Origin: Merdibacter massiliensis
Lineage (GTDB): Bacteria; Bacillota_I; Bacilli_A; Erysipelotrichales; Erysipelotrichaceae
Direction: 5' to 3'
Assembly: GCF_900155395.1 (NCBI RefSeq)
Contig: NZ_LT699725.1
Coordinates: 26,071 to 90,070 of the forward strand
Length of the DNA stretch: 64,000 nt
Shown: positions 47,395-56,062 of the stretch, one piece after another
How positions within the stretch are numbered: the first letter of the stretch is position 1
Layout of the letters: each line of letters begins with the position of its first letter
Position numbers and translations under genes: made by a program
The notes under the pieces: model-generated
Seen by the model: only the letters and a program-made list of their open reading frames with translations
Database searches by the model: none
Told to the model about the DNA's origin: nothing

Positions 47395-48300
47395 TTAAAA
47401 AGTGTTTTCTATTTTTTTGATTTCATTCATCAAAGTTGTCAATGTAGGAACAGGAATATGATACTTCTTTGCCAAAGGAACGATCGTACCGGAGAATAAT
47501 GGGAGCTCAGTTTTTCGATGGGCCAAGATGTCCTGTGCCATGCTTGGCATGTTTTCTGGAGAAAGATCATTTACTAACTGGATCCATTGTTGGATATCTT
47601 CCATGTGAAGCTGAATACCGATTGCTTGTGCTACACTATGGACCTCTTTCATTGCAGAGATAAATTCTTCCTGGTGTGGACCATGATCTTGACATTCTCC
47701 ATAGCCGCACTGATAACGGGCACATACTTGATTGATTCCGCAGTTTAACATTAATTTGTTCCATTGTTCCCGCAGGATATCTTTGCAGACACGGCAGGGA
47801 ATATGCATAGAATCGAAAAATTGTTTCAATGCTTTGACCGTCTCAGACTGCTGCTCATTTTCTGCGCCCAATAAGATCTCGCCAATATGGTCATAATGCA
47901 TTTCATTTTTTAAATAAGTTGCATCCATCCCTTGAACGATACAGCGAATCACTTGGTCATAATGATATTGTTCACGACAAATATCTTCGCTGCTGATACC
48001 ATTCAAGCATGATAATAAAATGGTATCTTTATTGACAAAGGGCCGAATTTGTTGCAATGCATCATGTAAACCGGCAAATTTTGTGGTAATCATGATCAGA
48101 TCAAGCGGTTCCCCATCTACCTGATAAGAAAAATCTGCTTTTTTCTCATTGATGAAGAAAGGTGTCTGCTCATAGCGTTGCTTTCTTTTCTCATCAACGA
48201 TAAAACACATGGTTTGTAAATGATGATTTTGCAATAGAGAGCCATATAGGGAACCAATGGCCCCTCTACCAATGATACCGACATTTGTTATTTTTTTCAT
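47395..48300 (-). CDS. 2-dehydropantoate 2-reductase family protein (ApbA/PanE)
   Basis: 301 aa. The N-terminal Rossmann motif VGIIGRGAIGSLYG and the later LREQWNKLMLNCGINQVCA (catalytic Lys and Asn region) place it in the ketopantoate reductase family. The C-terminal helical domain (MPSMAQDILAHRKTELPLFSGTIV) matches the conserved SM-x-QD...TE(I/L) motif. It would make pantoate for CoA with NADPH. No other pantothenate gene is nearby, and paralogs with different substrates exist, so the specific role is tentative. AAAGGAG precedes the ATG. Confidence 0.85.
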   Translation of the reverse strand: MKKITNVGIIGRGAIGSLYGSLLQNHHLQTMCFIVDEKRKQRYEQTPFFINEKKADFSYQVDGEPLDLIMITTKFAGLHDALQQIRPFVNKDTILLSCLNGISSEDICREQYHYDQVIRCIVQGMDATYLKNEMHYDHIGEILLGAENEQQSETVKALKQFFDSMHIPCRVCKDILREQWNKLMLNCGINQVCARYQCGYGECQDHGPHQEEFISAMKEVHSVAQAIGIQLHMEDIQQWIQLVNDLSPENMPSMAQDILAHRKTELPLFSGTIVPLAKKYHIPVPTLTTLMNEIKKIENTF

Positions 48301-48350
48301 AGCAGGTCTCCTTTAAATGAATGTATATACAATATATTCTATCACATGAC

Positions 48351-48386
48351 AAAAGACCTGCAAAGAGAGCCTCTGTATGCAGGTCC
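48351..48386 (-). terminator. Terminator-like hairpin after the small membrane protein gene
   Basis: On the minus strand GACCTGCA pairs with TGCAGGTC (48378-48385 with 48355-48362), followed by TTTTGT. It would end the transcript of the gene at 48459-48815. Confidence 0.65.
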
Positions 48387-48458
48387 TTAGAAGGATCTTC
48401 TGTACATCTTTTGACGATCTGGCTGTATGTTGTAATGGTTGTAAGGAAAAGAAAAGAA

Positions 48459-48815
48459 TCAAGTCAAAAGTGCATGCAGGATATGTACAGAAATAAGAAC
48501 AAATGTAATTACTGATAAAGTGCGGTGGATCTTTTTCCAGGGACTGCTTTTTTTCTTTTGAAGAGGAAAAGCAAGCACAATTAACAGTAATAGCAGCATC
48601 CAAGCCAATTTTCCGCTCATGGAAACAGGAGAGGGTGTGGCTAAGATACCATGCAGGAATGCACAGATACAACATAGAATGGCTAATGATACATGTTGTA
48701 TTCGTGACAGATTTCGAAACGGAAGATGTTGAAGAAAGTATGTAGATTTGATGAATGCACTCATACAGAGCAAGAAACATAAAACTGCCATAACAGCAAA
48801 GAATGTATGCAACAA
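48459..48815 (-). CDS. Small four-helix membrane protein (TTG start), function unknown
   Basis: 118 aa. The start is TTG at 48815, with GGAGGG six bases upstream. Four hydrophobic segments are visible (about residues 3-22, 40-60, 69-86 and 98-116). Histidines lie near the middle of helix 2 and in helix 4 (QHVSLAILCCICAFLHG and HRTLSVITFVLISVHILH), a spacing reminiscent of heme-binding four-helix membrane proteins such as cytochrome b561 or ferric-reductase-like domains. The family was not recognised. The promoter carries palindromes resembling DtxR-family metal-regulator sites, so a role linked to iron or redox is possible (inference). Confidence 0.65.
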   Translation of the reverse strand: MLHTFFAVMAVLCFLLCMSAFIKSTYFLQHLPFRNLSRIQHVSLAILCCICAFLHGILATPSPVSMSGKLAWMLLLLLIVLAFPLQKKKSSPWKKIHRTLSVITFVLISVHILHALLT

Positions 48816-48833
48816 ATGAAACCCTCCGTTCGT

Positions 48834-48851
48834 AGTTAGCTTTAGCTAACT
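48834..48851. promoter_or_regulatory. Operator-like palindrome at the transcription start of the small membrane protein gene
   Basis: AGTTAGC-TTTA-GCTAACT, perfect 7-bp arms. On the minus strand it lies directly downstream of TATAAT (48858-48863), whose -35 may be TTTACT (48880-48885, 16-bp spacing). Confidence 0.6.
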
Positions 48852-48901
48852 GATTACATTATAACAAAGTTCTATCAAAAGTAAAGAAAAAAATGTGAAA
48901 A

Positions 48902-48917
48902 AAGTTAGTCTAAACTT
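48902..48917. promoter_or_regulatory. Second related palindrome upstream of the same promoter
   Basis: AAGTTAGTCTAAACTT, an imperfect palindrome sharing the AGTTAG half-site with the one at 48834-48851 and located upstream of the -35 region. Confidence 0.5.
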
Positions 48918-48920
48918 ACG

Positions 48921-48947
48921 TAAAATAAAAAGCCGTGAAGAACGGCT
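48921..48947 (-). terminator. Terminator overlapping the stop codon of the DUF1846 gene
   Basis: On the minus strand AGCCGT pairs with ACGGCT (48942-48947 with 48931-48936) around a short loop, followed by TTTTATTTTA. Confidence 0.8.
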
Positions 48948-50434
48948 TAATATTTATGATAGAGTGAGGATTTGCTTTGATACTGATCTTCACATGTAAG
49001 ATACATATTTAGCTTGCGGAACACACCGCTGTCTACTTCAGAAAGAATAACAGAGCTGTGCACATCGCATCCTTTCAGTTTAGGAAGCTGCTGCAAGGCT
49101 AAATGTGATAACGGATTGGTTGTTGCTGAAATGGACAAGGCAATCAAAACTTCATCTGTATGCAGTCGAGGATTGTGATTTCCCAGTGCATCCACTTTTA
49201 AATGCTGAATCGGTTCGATGATGCTTGGAGAAATCAAAGGGATATTGTCATCGATCTTGGCTAATGTTTTTAAAGCGTTCAATAGAGCCGCACTGCTTGC
49301 ACCTAACAAATCAGTGGTTCTGCCGGTAACGATCGTATCACCAAGGTCAATTGCGACCGCAGGCCCCTCTGTTTCTTCTGCGCGTTTGTTTGCCGCTGCG
49401 ATACATGGACGAACTTCCTCTGTGATATTTGCCTGTGATAAGATCAACTGAATCTTTTCAATGATCTTTTCTGAGGATCTGCCGCGTTTTAGATCCAGTT
49501 TTGCTTGGTAATAACGGCGAATGATCTCATTGTTGCTTGCCGCACAGGCAGCATCATCGTCAATGATGCAATTTCCAGCCATGTTTACGCCCATATCTGT
49601 CGGTGATTGATATGGACTTGATCCGTAAATAGAAGTGAACATTGCTTTCAAAACAGGGAATATTTCAACATCCCGGTTATAGTTGACTGTTGTTTTGCCG
49701 TATGCTTCTAAATGGAAAGGATCGATCATGTTAATGTCATTGAGATCAGCAGTAGCTGCTTCATAGGCAAGATTTACAGGATGTTTTAAAGGAAGATTCC
49801 AAATTGGAAAGGTCTCGAATTTAGCATATCCAGCTTGAATGCCGCGTTTGTGTTCATGGTATAGCTGAGACAGGCAGGTAGCCATTTTACCGGAACCTGG
49901 ACCTGGGGCAGTAACGACTACCAACGGTTTAGTTGTTTCAATGTAATCATTGATTCCAAAACCTTGCTCAGAGATGATCTTCTTTACATCATTAGGATAT
50001 CCTTCAATGGCGTAATGCAGGTAAACCGGCACACCAACACGTTGTAAACGTTGACGGAAAGCTTCTGCTCTTGCCTGCTTATCATATCTTGTCAAGACAA
50101 CACTGCCAACATAAAGACCTACAGAGCGGAACGAATCGATCAGGCGAAGTACTTCATCATCATAAGTGATCCCAAGATCATGCCGCAATTTATTTTTTTC
50201 GATATCGCTGGCACAGATCGCAATCACGATCTCCACATGTTCTTTTAACTGTAATAACATCTTTAATTTGCTGTCTGGCAAAAATCCCGGCAAAACACGA
50301 GAAGCGTGTGTATCATCGAACAGTTTTCCGCCAAATTCTAAATAAAGTTTATTATCGAATGAACGAATCCGTTCCATGATATGTTGTGACTGCATCTTTA
50401 GATAGGCATCGTTGTCAAATGCAATTTTCCTCAT
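48947..50434 (-). CDS. DUF1846 (UPF0371) family protein
   Basis: 495 aa, full length for this well-conserved Firmicute family. Recognisable parts are the N-terminal MRKIAFDNDAYLKMQSQHI, FGGKLFDDTHASRVLPGF, the P-loop-like APGPGSGKMATCLSQ, the MGVNMAGNCIIDD segment and DLGDTIVTGRTTDLLGASSA. The biochemical function is not established; the glycine-rich loop suggests nucleotide binding. GGAGG lies upstream of the ATG. It has its own terminator and faces the murA promoter. Confidence 0.93.
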   Translation of the reverse strand: MRKIAFDNDAYLKMQSQHIMERIRSFDNKLYLEFGGKLFDDTHASRVLPGFLPDSKLKMLLQLKEHVEIVIAICASDIEKNKLRHDLGITYDDEVLRLIDSFRSVGLYVGSVVLTRYDKQARAEAFRQRLQRVGVPVYLHYAIEGYPNDVKKIISEQGFGINDYIETTKPLVVVTAPGPGSGKMATCLSQLYHEHKRGIQAGYAKFETFPIWNLPLKHPVNLAYEAATADLNDINMIDPFHLEAYGKTTVNYNRDVEIFPVLKAMFTSIYGSSPYQSPTDMGVNMAGNCIIDDDAACAASNNEIIRRYYQAKLDLKRGRSSEKIIEKIQLILSQANITEEVRPCIAAANKRAEETEGPAVAIDLGDTIVTGRTTDLLGASSAALLNALKTLAKIDDNIPLISPSIIEPIQHLKVDALGNHNPRLHTDEVLIALSISATTNPLSHLALQQLPKLKGCDVHSSVILSEVDSGVFRKLNMYLTCEDQYQSKSSLYHKY

Positions 50435-50685
50435 AAAATTCCTCCCTATTTTCCTCGAATACTTACGCTATTATATCAAAAAATAATTGGTTATACTACG
50501 AAAAAGTAAAAAATATGACAAATGTGTTTTTTTGCCATTTTTAATACATTGTGATTGATTCCTGCATCCATCTGTGACGAAGTTTTTGGAAATTTTCGTA
50601 CAGTATAGCACTCTTTTGTAAAATGATTTATAATAGTAAATATCAATCTGTATTGATGAAAAAACGGAAGGAGTGTCTTCGGGAC

Positions 50686-51951
50686 ATGGAAGAAGTTATT
50701 AAGATTGAAGGAGGCCACCGATTAAATGGTACGGTTCGGATCAGCGGGTCAAAAAATGCAACGGTTGCTTTGATTCCGGCTGCAGTTTTGGCATATGGAC
50801 CTGTAACGATCTGCGGTGTGCCGGATATTTCAGATGTTCGCTCTTTATCCGTCTTATTGAAAGAACTAGGTGTGGAAGTAACGAAGAAACAAAATGATAT
50901 TATCATCATTGATCCTACGAAAATGGAGAATCGACCGCTGGTAGGAGAATCTGTTTCTAAATTAAGAGCATCCTATTATTTTATGGGAGCATTGCTTGGT
51001 AAATATGGTCGTGTAGAGATGAAAATGCCGGGAGGCTGCTATTTAGGTCCCCGTCCAATCGACCTGCACTTAAAAGGATTTGAGGCCTTAGGCGCTAATG
51101 TTCAATATGAAAAAGGATCTTATATTATAGAAGCAAAAGAATTAATTGGAAATAAGATCTTTTTGGATATTTCCAGTGTGGGTGCGACGATCAATATCAT
51201 GATGGCTGCTGTTTATGCAAAAGGCCGTACAACGATCGAAAATGCTGCAAAAGAGCCGGAGATCATTGATATCGCGACTATGTTAAATAAGATGGGCGCA
51301 CGTATTCGAGGTATGGGAACAAGTGTAATTACCATTGACGGCGTCGATAAGTTAATGGGCTGTTTCCATGAAATCATACCGGATCGCATTGAAGCGGCAA
51401 CCTATGTTGTATTAGCTGCTGCTGCAGCCGATGAAATGGTGGTTGAAAACATCATTCCGCAGCATTTGGATGCTTTGCTGATGAAATTAGATGAAATCGG
51501 CATCGATCTGGAAATTGATGTGGACCGTGTCATCGTTCATGGAATGAAAGATGAACTAAAAGGCACGGCTATCAAGACAAAACCGTATCCAGGGTTTGCG
51601 ACCGATATCCAGCAGCCGTTAACTACGTTATTGACGCAAGCACACGGGCAATCGATCATTACGGAAACGATCTATCCGGAGCGGTTTAAACATTGCGGCG
51701 AACTGAAAAAAATGGGAGCGCATATTGATGTGATGGTACCAAGCTGTTTTATCAATGGACCAGTGAAGTTGAGCGGAACAGAAGTTGTTGCAACGGATCT
51801 GCGGTGCGGTGCTGCATTGGTGGTTGCAGGTTTGATCGCAGACGGTATTACGGAAATTCATGATATTTATCATATTGACCGGGGTTATGAAAATCTAGAC
51901 GGCAAGTTAAGTGAACTTGGCGCAAAAATATGGCGTGAAACCATAGAGTAA
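50686..51951 (+). CDS. murA: UDP-N-acetylglucosamine 1-carboxyvinyltransferase
   Basis: 421 aa from the ATG at 50686, giving the usual [26 protein letters not shown] terminus. It starts peptidoglycan precursor synthesis by adding enolpyruvate to UDP-GlcNAc. The PEP-binding, fosfomycin-target Cys is present at residue 118 ([12 protein letters not shown]). AAGGAG lies about 11 bases upstream. An in-frame ATG at 50623 overlaps the TATAAT promoter (50630 region) and is rejected. Whether it is the MurA1 or MurA2 paralog cannot be decided here. IS copy 2 begins two bases after its stop and provides a terminator. Confidence 0.95.
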   Translation: MEEVIKIEGGHRLNGTVRISGSKNATVALIPAAVLAYGPVTICGVPDISDVRSLSVLLKELGVEVTKKQNDIIIIDPTKMENRPLVGESVSKLRASYYFMGALLGKYGRVEMKMPGGCYLGPRPIDLHLKGFEALGANVQYEKGSYIIEAKELIGNKIFLDISSVGATINIMMAAVYAKGRTTIENAAKEPEIIDIATMLNKMGARIRGMGTSVITIDGVDKLMGCFHEIIPDRIEAATYVVLAAAAADEMVVENIIPQHLDALLMKLDEIGIDLEIDVDRVIVHGMKDELKGTAIKTKPYPGFATDIQQPLTTLLTQAHGQSIITETIYPERFKHCGELKKMGAHIDVMVPSCFINGPVKLSGTEVVATDLRCGAALVVAGLIADGITEIHDIYHIDRGYENLDGKLSELGAKIWRETIE

Positions 51952-51952
51952 C

Positions 51953-52025
51953 AAAAAGAGGCTGTAACGAAATAGAAGATTTTAATTAAACGAATCTGTC
52001 TATTGAGGTTACGACCTCTTTTTTC
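51953..52025. terminator. IS-borne terminator directly after murA
   Basis: AAAAAGAGGCTGTAAC (51953-51968) pairs with GTTACGACCTCTTTTTT in the following repeat, with a ~40-nt loop. It is the counterpart of the hairpin at 5608-5680 and would end the murA transcript. Confidence 0.65.
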
Positions 52026-52118
52026 TTTTCTTTACTTTGAAATTGTTTCAATTCTCCCAATTATCCCTGTTTTTTGGCATTATGAAAACACCTATTGTGG
52101 AAAACCCATCAACATTAT

Positions 52119-53702
52119 TTATGCTTGTGCTTTTTTTCTTGTTTTTTTGTTATGATATTTCATCAGATTAAAGCCTACGCACACCAACAGGAACTCCATT
52201 TCTACATTTTTGATGCTTCTCCTATGTAATCTGTCATAAGCATAATCTTCTTTTATCACTCCAAATGCTCCTTCGCTTTGTATGGATCTTTGCACTCGAT
52301 GATGGATTCCTTCTTCGCTATTTAGTTTTTTTCTCGCTGTTCTTTCAAACTCCTCAAGTATCGGATTCACGCTTATCGTTCGATCTCCCTTGGCTTTCGT
52401 ACATTGAGATTTGAGTGGGCAATCCGTGCATTTGCCACAACTGTGCGTTTGATTGATTCGATAATATTTGCTTCTCTTATCAACCGTTTCATTGATACAG
52501 CTAAATTCATGTCCTGCCGGGCAGATATATCTTCCATTTCCATTTCTGTTCCAGTTTGATTTGATGAATGTTTTTTTCTTGTAGCTCGTTTCTTTTTCTT
52601 TTGAATACATCGTATATTTGATATAGGCTTCCATATCATTTTCTAAACAGAAGAAATAATTATCATAGGATCCATATCCTGCATCCGCTACTACTGTTTT
52701 AGGCATCCTGTTATAAAGTGCTCTGAATGTTTCAAGAAATTTGATAAATGTCTTTTGATCGGTTCTATCCTGATAGATACAAGCCAATTGGATATATTCG
52801 CTGCTTACTGCTATCTGTGCATTGTATCCTGCCTTGAAGATTCCTGTCTTCATGTAATGGTCCTCTTTCATGTGCATCATCGTTGCATCGTGGTCTGTTT
52901 TCGAACAGCTGTTTCTGTCAGGTCCGCATAGTTCAATTCTTTCCAAACAGTTTTGCAGTGTTTCTTTGTATTTCATCAATTCATCATAATAACGCTGAAT
53001 CTGGCTTTTTCGCTTACCTTTTCCATAAATGAAAGTGATTCCCTCTTGTTCAACGATATGAAAAATTTGGTTAGCCATATTCTCTATGTCTTTTATTGTC
53101 CACTCCTCTTTTTGAGATGCTTCAATACGATCACCCAGTTTCTTGACCCATTCGTTTAATCGAGTGAATATTTTATCTCTTGTTTTGATTGCGGTCTTTT
53201 TCCAGATGAAAGTAAACTTGTTGGCATTGGCCTCAAGCTTGGTTCCATCAATATAAACCGTATCATGATCAATTGACGGATCTAATATCTCAATTGATTC
53301 AAATATATCTCTAAAAATGAATTGGATGTCATATTTTAAATACTTTTGGATGAAACGATGAAATGCCATGTGACTTGGCGTTTCCTCCTGCATCAAGAAC
53401 ATGAAACGGATGTCTGTTCTACAGCTTTTTTCAATATCTCTTAGACTATAAATATGATTCATGAACGCAAACAGGATGACTTTGATCATCTTGAAGGGAT
53501 TATATTCTTCACGCCCTCTGTGAGCAGGGTGATTAAGATATTTGTTCCAGTTGACTCCTTCCATCACTTCAAGAAAACTGTACACCGGATCAGAAGAATC
53601 GATCTTTTTTTCACAATCCAGTGGTAAAATCATCTGAAATGCGGTATAATTCCTATTGCTCAAATAGGAATGATTTAGCTCTAACACTTCGATGTTTTTC
53701 AT
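52119..53702 (-). CDS. IS1182 family DDE transposase (copy 2)
   Basis: 527 aa, intact, nearly identical to the protein at 3930-5513, with the same DDE residues and CGKCTDC cluster. The true start is taken as the ATG at 53702, as in copy 1. A one-base shortening of the T run puts an upstream ATG at 53753 in frame and would add 17 residues, but that ATG is inside the terminator hairpin and has no ribosome binding site. The residue next to the second catalytic Asp is Val here and Ala in copy 1. Confidence 0.93.
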   Translation of the reverse strand: MKNIEVLELNHSYLSNRNYTAFQMILPLDCEKKIDSSDPVYSFLEVMEGVNWNKYLNHPAHRGREEYNPFKMIKVILFAFMNHIYSLRDIEKSCRTDIRFMFLMQEETPSHMAFHRFIQKYLKYDIQFIFRDIFESIEILDPSIDHDTVYIDGTKLEANANKFTFIWKKTAIKTRDKIFTRLNEWVKKLGDRIEASQKEEWTIKDIENMANQIFHIVEQEGITFIYGKGKRKSQIQRYYDELMKYKETLQNCLERIELCGPDRNSCSKTDHDATMMHMKEDHYMKTGIFKAGYNAQIAVSSEYIQLACIYQDRTDQKTFIKFLETFRALYNRMPKTVVADAGYGSYDNYFFCLENDMEAYIKYTMYSKEKETSYKKKTFIKSNWNRNGNGRYICPAGHEFSCINETVDKRSKYYRINQTHSCGKCTDCPLKSQCTKAKGDRTISVNPILEEFERTARKKLNSEEGIHHRVQRSIQSEGAFGVIKEDYAYDRLHRRSIKNVEMEFLLVCVGFNLMKYHNKKTRKKAQA

Positions 53703-53875
53703 AGCTAAATTATACCAAAAAATGCATCCTTTCTCTTTCGAGATTAGATGCATTTTTTATTTTTGGCTATTCCTTATTCGTTACAGCCTCTTTTTTTCTT
53801 TGAGAGATAAGGGCGAAAAGCACTTTTTTTTAGTAAATAATGATTTATAATAGGAATAGATAGGAGGATGAGAGT

Positions 53876-54553
53876 ATGATCAAATTTGCTTTATTGGAAA
53901 ATGAACGTACAGCAAAAGATATCATCTATGCTTTAGGTCAGCTGCTTTTCGATCGCGAATGGCTTTTTCGATGTTATTTAAAAGCAAGTGAACTTGCCGT
54001 GGCACAACAGAAAGAGCACTTTGATGTTGTCATCCTCAATGAAAAATTCGCCAATGCCCGTATTGAAAGCGTCTTTGTAAAACCTTTTGAAGATCGTATC
54101 ATCATTTATGTGGATCATGGATCTTTCAATGCTGTCGAGGATGAGCGCCACCAGACATTTTCGATTTCTGCTGATAAAATATATGAAGATCTATCGGCTA
54201 TTTCAGAGAAAATGTTTCATCGCTTAGCCGGCAAGGAAGAATATGTTTTCTCTTATAATAAAGTAAGGGTCATTTTGAATATCAATGATATTTATTATTT
54301 ATCAAAGGAAGAGAAACTTGTTTGTTTTCATACACGCCGGGGATTGTTTAGTGAACGTGCCAGCATGAATGATATGGAAAATAAGTTTGCACCTTATGGT
54401 TTTCAAAGAATCCACGCATCTTTTTTAGTGAATATGCATCATGTTTTCGGGGTTGACGGAGATATGGTCCTTATGGATCAACAAGACCGCCTTCCTCTTT
54501 CGCGTTCCAACCGGCAGCGTTTTTTGGGGATAGTGGAACGTAATGAATATTAA
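53876..54553 (+). CDS. LytTR-domain transcriptional regulator with degenerate receiver domain
   Basis: 225 aa. Residues about 125-222 form a LytTR DNA-binding domain (ILNINDIYYLSKEEKLVCFHT, then FQRIHASFLVNMHHV and a final LPLSRSNRQRF). Residues 1-105 have the outline of a response-regulator receiver, but the usual phospho-acceptor Asp appears replaced by Asn (DVVILNEKF), and the acidic pocket is LLENE. No sensor kinase gene is adjacent, so it may act without phosphorylation. TAGGAGG lies eight bases before the ATG, with TATAAT at 53846-53851. IS copy 2 is immediately upstream and may have separated it from an earlier neighbour. Confidence 0.82.
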   Translation: MIKFALLENERTAKDIIYALGQLLFDREWLFRCYLKASELAVAQQKEHFDVVILNEKFANARIESVFVKPFEDRIIIYVDHGSFNAVEDERHQTFSISADKIYEDLSAISEKMFHRLAGKEEYVFSYNKVRVILNINDIYYLSKEEKLVCFHTRRGLFSERASMNDMENKFAPYGFQRIHASFLVNMHHVFGVDGDMVLMDQQDRLPLSRSNRQRFLGIVERNEY

Positions 54554-54622
54554 AGTTTCAGCAAATTTTACCAGATAGTTGTGCAAATTTGCCGAATGAC
54601 TTTTCTTGAAATAGGATTTGCA

Positions 54623-54628
54623 TATAAT
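54623..54628 (+). promoter_or_regulatory. Promoter -10 for the first structured RNA
   Basis: TATAAT preceded by TTTGCA. The predicted start is near 54635, before the conserved RNA block at 54647. No strong -35. Confidence 0.5.
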
Positions 54629-54634
54629 GAAAGT

Positions 54635-54986
54635 AGAAAGAAAAGCAAGAGAGCGGTGGGAAGATGACAATATAAGAAGCCGGAATCTAAATCATCCGGC
54701 ATAATCAGAACTATGGTGTAGGATACATCAAAAGAAATGCCTGTGAAAACGGGAAACAAAGATCCGGATGAGAGATTTCATGAAGGTTCTTCCTGATCAT
54801 ACAAACATATTGAATGAATGATTGTATACAAGATGCAGCATGCATAGATAACGAAACGTTCATGAAAGAAATCAAATAACTGGTTCCAATCGGAAATAAC
54901 AAGAAAGGAAAAATGTTATAGGATGATGGAAACCAAAAAAAGTGAATAATGCAATGATAAAGGCGATGTGATGAGACATCGCCTTT
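54635..54986 (+). ncRNA. Candidate structured RNA, copy 1 (between LytTR gene and ansA)
   Basis: This 438-bp gap has no plausible protein gene but holds an organised RNA. A 5' block (AAGAGAGCGGTGGGAA at 54647-54662, then ATGACAATA and AAGCCG) is nearly identical to the element at 56087. Hairpin A pairs GCCGGA with TCCGGC (54679-54700). Hairpin B pairs GGTGTA with TACATC and is followed by AAAAG (54715-54734). Helix C pairs GAAAT with ATTTC and contains a GAAA-capped stem. A closing helix pairs ATCAG-AAC (54704-54711) with GTT...CTGAT (54786-54797). A perfect 11-bp hairpin at 54959-54986 may mark the 3' end. The downstream gene is on the other strand, so this is not a leader. The family is not identified. 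Confidence 0.55.
54959..54986. terminator. Hairpin between the RNA and ansA 3' ends
   Basis: AAAGGCGATGT (54959-54969) pairs perfectly with ACATCGCCTTT (54976-54986). The T run is short on both strands, so termination strength is uncertain. Confidence 0.55.
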
Positions 54987-54991
54987 ATGGT

Positions 54992-55972
54992 TTAATATGT
55001 TTCAAAAAAAGTACGGATCTGTTTTTTATCTTTCGAGATCGAAAGAGCTAACATTAGCAGTATCCTGGCTTTTTGCGGAGAAAGTGTATAAGAAGGAATG
55101 GTGTCTTGATAAGGATCAAATGCGGAAGAATCAAAAACGATGCCTTGTAAGACACGGCTGGATCGAACGATTATCTTTGATTCTGAGAGAAAGTGTATCT
55201 GCTCTTTCCATGCGCTGCTGTAATTGCCGCTTCCGCTGCCGGCAATGACCAAACCTTCACAATTGTCAGACAGGGTAGAAAGCAGATGACTGTCTGCTCC
55301 GCAGTGATAATAAGCAATCGCAACCTTGGGGAGGGAATGTATCTCGTGTTGAGAAAAAATAGAATGCGCAGTATGAGGTTTATCGGTTTTGCTTAGAAAA
55401 TATACATGATCGTCTCGCATATAGCCTAAACAGCCGAAATCGCCAATCTCAAAAGCATCTGTTTTATAGCTGTTGATCTTTTGGATGTCCCGGCCTGAAT
55501 AGATCGTATCGGAAAATAAAGCAAGAACGCCGGCTCCTTTTGCTTCTTCGCTTGTAGCTAATGCAATTGCCTGATATAGATTCATGGGACCGTCCGCACT
55601 GGTTGCAGTTGCCGGGCGCATGGAACCTGTGATCACGACTGGTTTTTGATGGGCAATGGTTAGATTTAGGAAAAAAGCTGTTTCTTCCAAAGTGTCTGTT
55701 CCATGTGTAACAACGATACCGTCAACACTTGGATCAGCACCGTATAAATTGATGAGATCACGCAGCCGGCACCATTTTTCTTCATCCATATCATTGCTGT
55801 CTACATTGCACATCTGTATAGTGGTTAGATTTGCAAGCTCAGAAATCGCAGGGACGCTTTGTACGATTTCGTTAACATCGATTCTGCCTGCCTGATAATC
55901 GGCCGCTTTTCCTGCTTCTCCGCTGCCCGCGATGGTCCCTCCGGTCGCGATGATAATGATATTTTTTTTCAT
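54992..55972 (-). CDS. ansA: L-asparaginase, cytoplasmic
   Basis: 326 aa from the ATG at 55972, with AAAGGAG upstream; the ATG at 56002 precedes that site. It hydrolyses asparagine to aspartate and ammonia. Both active-site Thr motifs are present: ATGGTIAGSGEAG near the N terminus and VTHGTDTLEETAFFL around residue 90. TGSMRPATATSADGPMNLYQA follows. There is no signal peptide, so the enzyme is cytoplasmic although its sequence is type II-like. It is a single gene flanked on both sides by the two related RNA elements. Confidence 0.94.
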   Translation of the reverse strand: MKKNIIIIATGGTIAGSGEAGKAADYQAGRIDVNEIVQSVPAISELANLTTIQMCNVDSNDMDEEKWCRLRDLINLYGADPSVDGIVVTHGTDTLEETAFFLNLTIAHQKPVVITGSMRPATATSADGPMNLYQAIALATSEEAKGAGVLALFSDTIYSGRDIQKINSYKTDAFEIGDFGCLGYMRDDHVYFLSKTDKPHTAHSIFSQHEIHSLPKVAIAYYHCGADSHLLSTLSDNCEGLVIAGSGSGNYSSAWKEQIHFLSESKIIVRSSRVLQGIVFDSSAFDPYQDTIPSYTLSPQKARILLMLALSISKDKKQIRTFFETY

Positions 55973-56050
55973 AGAATCTCCTTTCTTTGCGAGATTTTCC
56001 ATTTTATCGACAGTTTATTCCAATGTGCTTTCTGATCATTTTCTTTTTGC

Positions 56051-56056
56051 TATAAT
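56051..56056 (+). promoter_or_regulatory. Extended -10 promoter for the second structured RNA
   Basis: TTTTTGCTATAAT is an extended -10 element. The predicted start is about 56063, 24 bases before the conserved block at 56087. Confidence 0.6.
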
Positions 56057-56062
56057 AAAGAT

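Larger units (their letters stand above)
51953..53795 (-). mobile_element. IS1182-type insertion sequence, copy 2 (inverted)
   Basis: About 1843 bp with the same terminal inverted repeats as copy 1. The element begins one base after the murA stop codon. Internal differences from copy 1 are few: four amino-acid changes, loop changes in the 5' hairpin, one fewer T in the adjoining T run, and scattered bases. No clear target duplication is visible. Confidence 0.9.

Noticed and set aside
50623-50685. Longer murA start at 50623
   Set aside because: It coincides with the promoter TATAAT, and the shorter form has the family-typical N terminus and an AAGGAG.
53703-53753. 17-residue N-terminal extension of the copy 2 transposase
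   Set aside because: It arises from a one-base change in a T run inside a terminator; copy 1 has a stop in the same stretch.
54647-54720. Resemblance of the AAGAGAGCGGTG block to T-box stem I (AGAGAG-type segment)
   Set aside because: No GGTGGTACCGCG core, no antiterminator and no sense gene downstream in copy 1; the arg T-box in this window shows how a real one looks.
54568-54759. Short hydrophobic minus-strand frames opposite the two RNAs (54568-54759 and 56036-56299) as type I toxin genes
   Set aside because: Neither has a ribosome binding site or promoter, and their sequences are not similar beyond what the shared plus-strand block forces.
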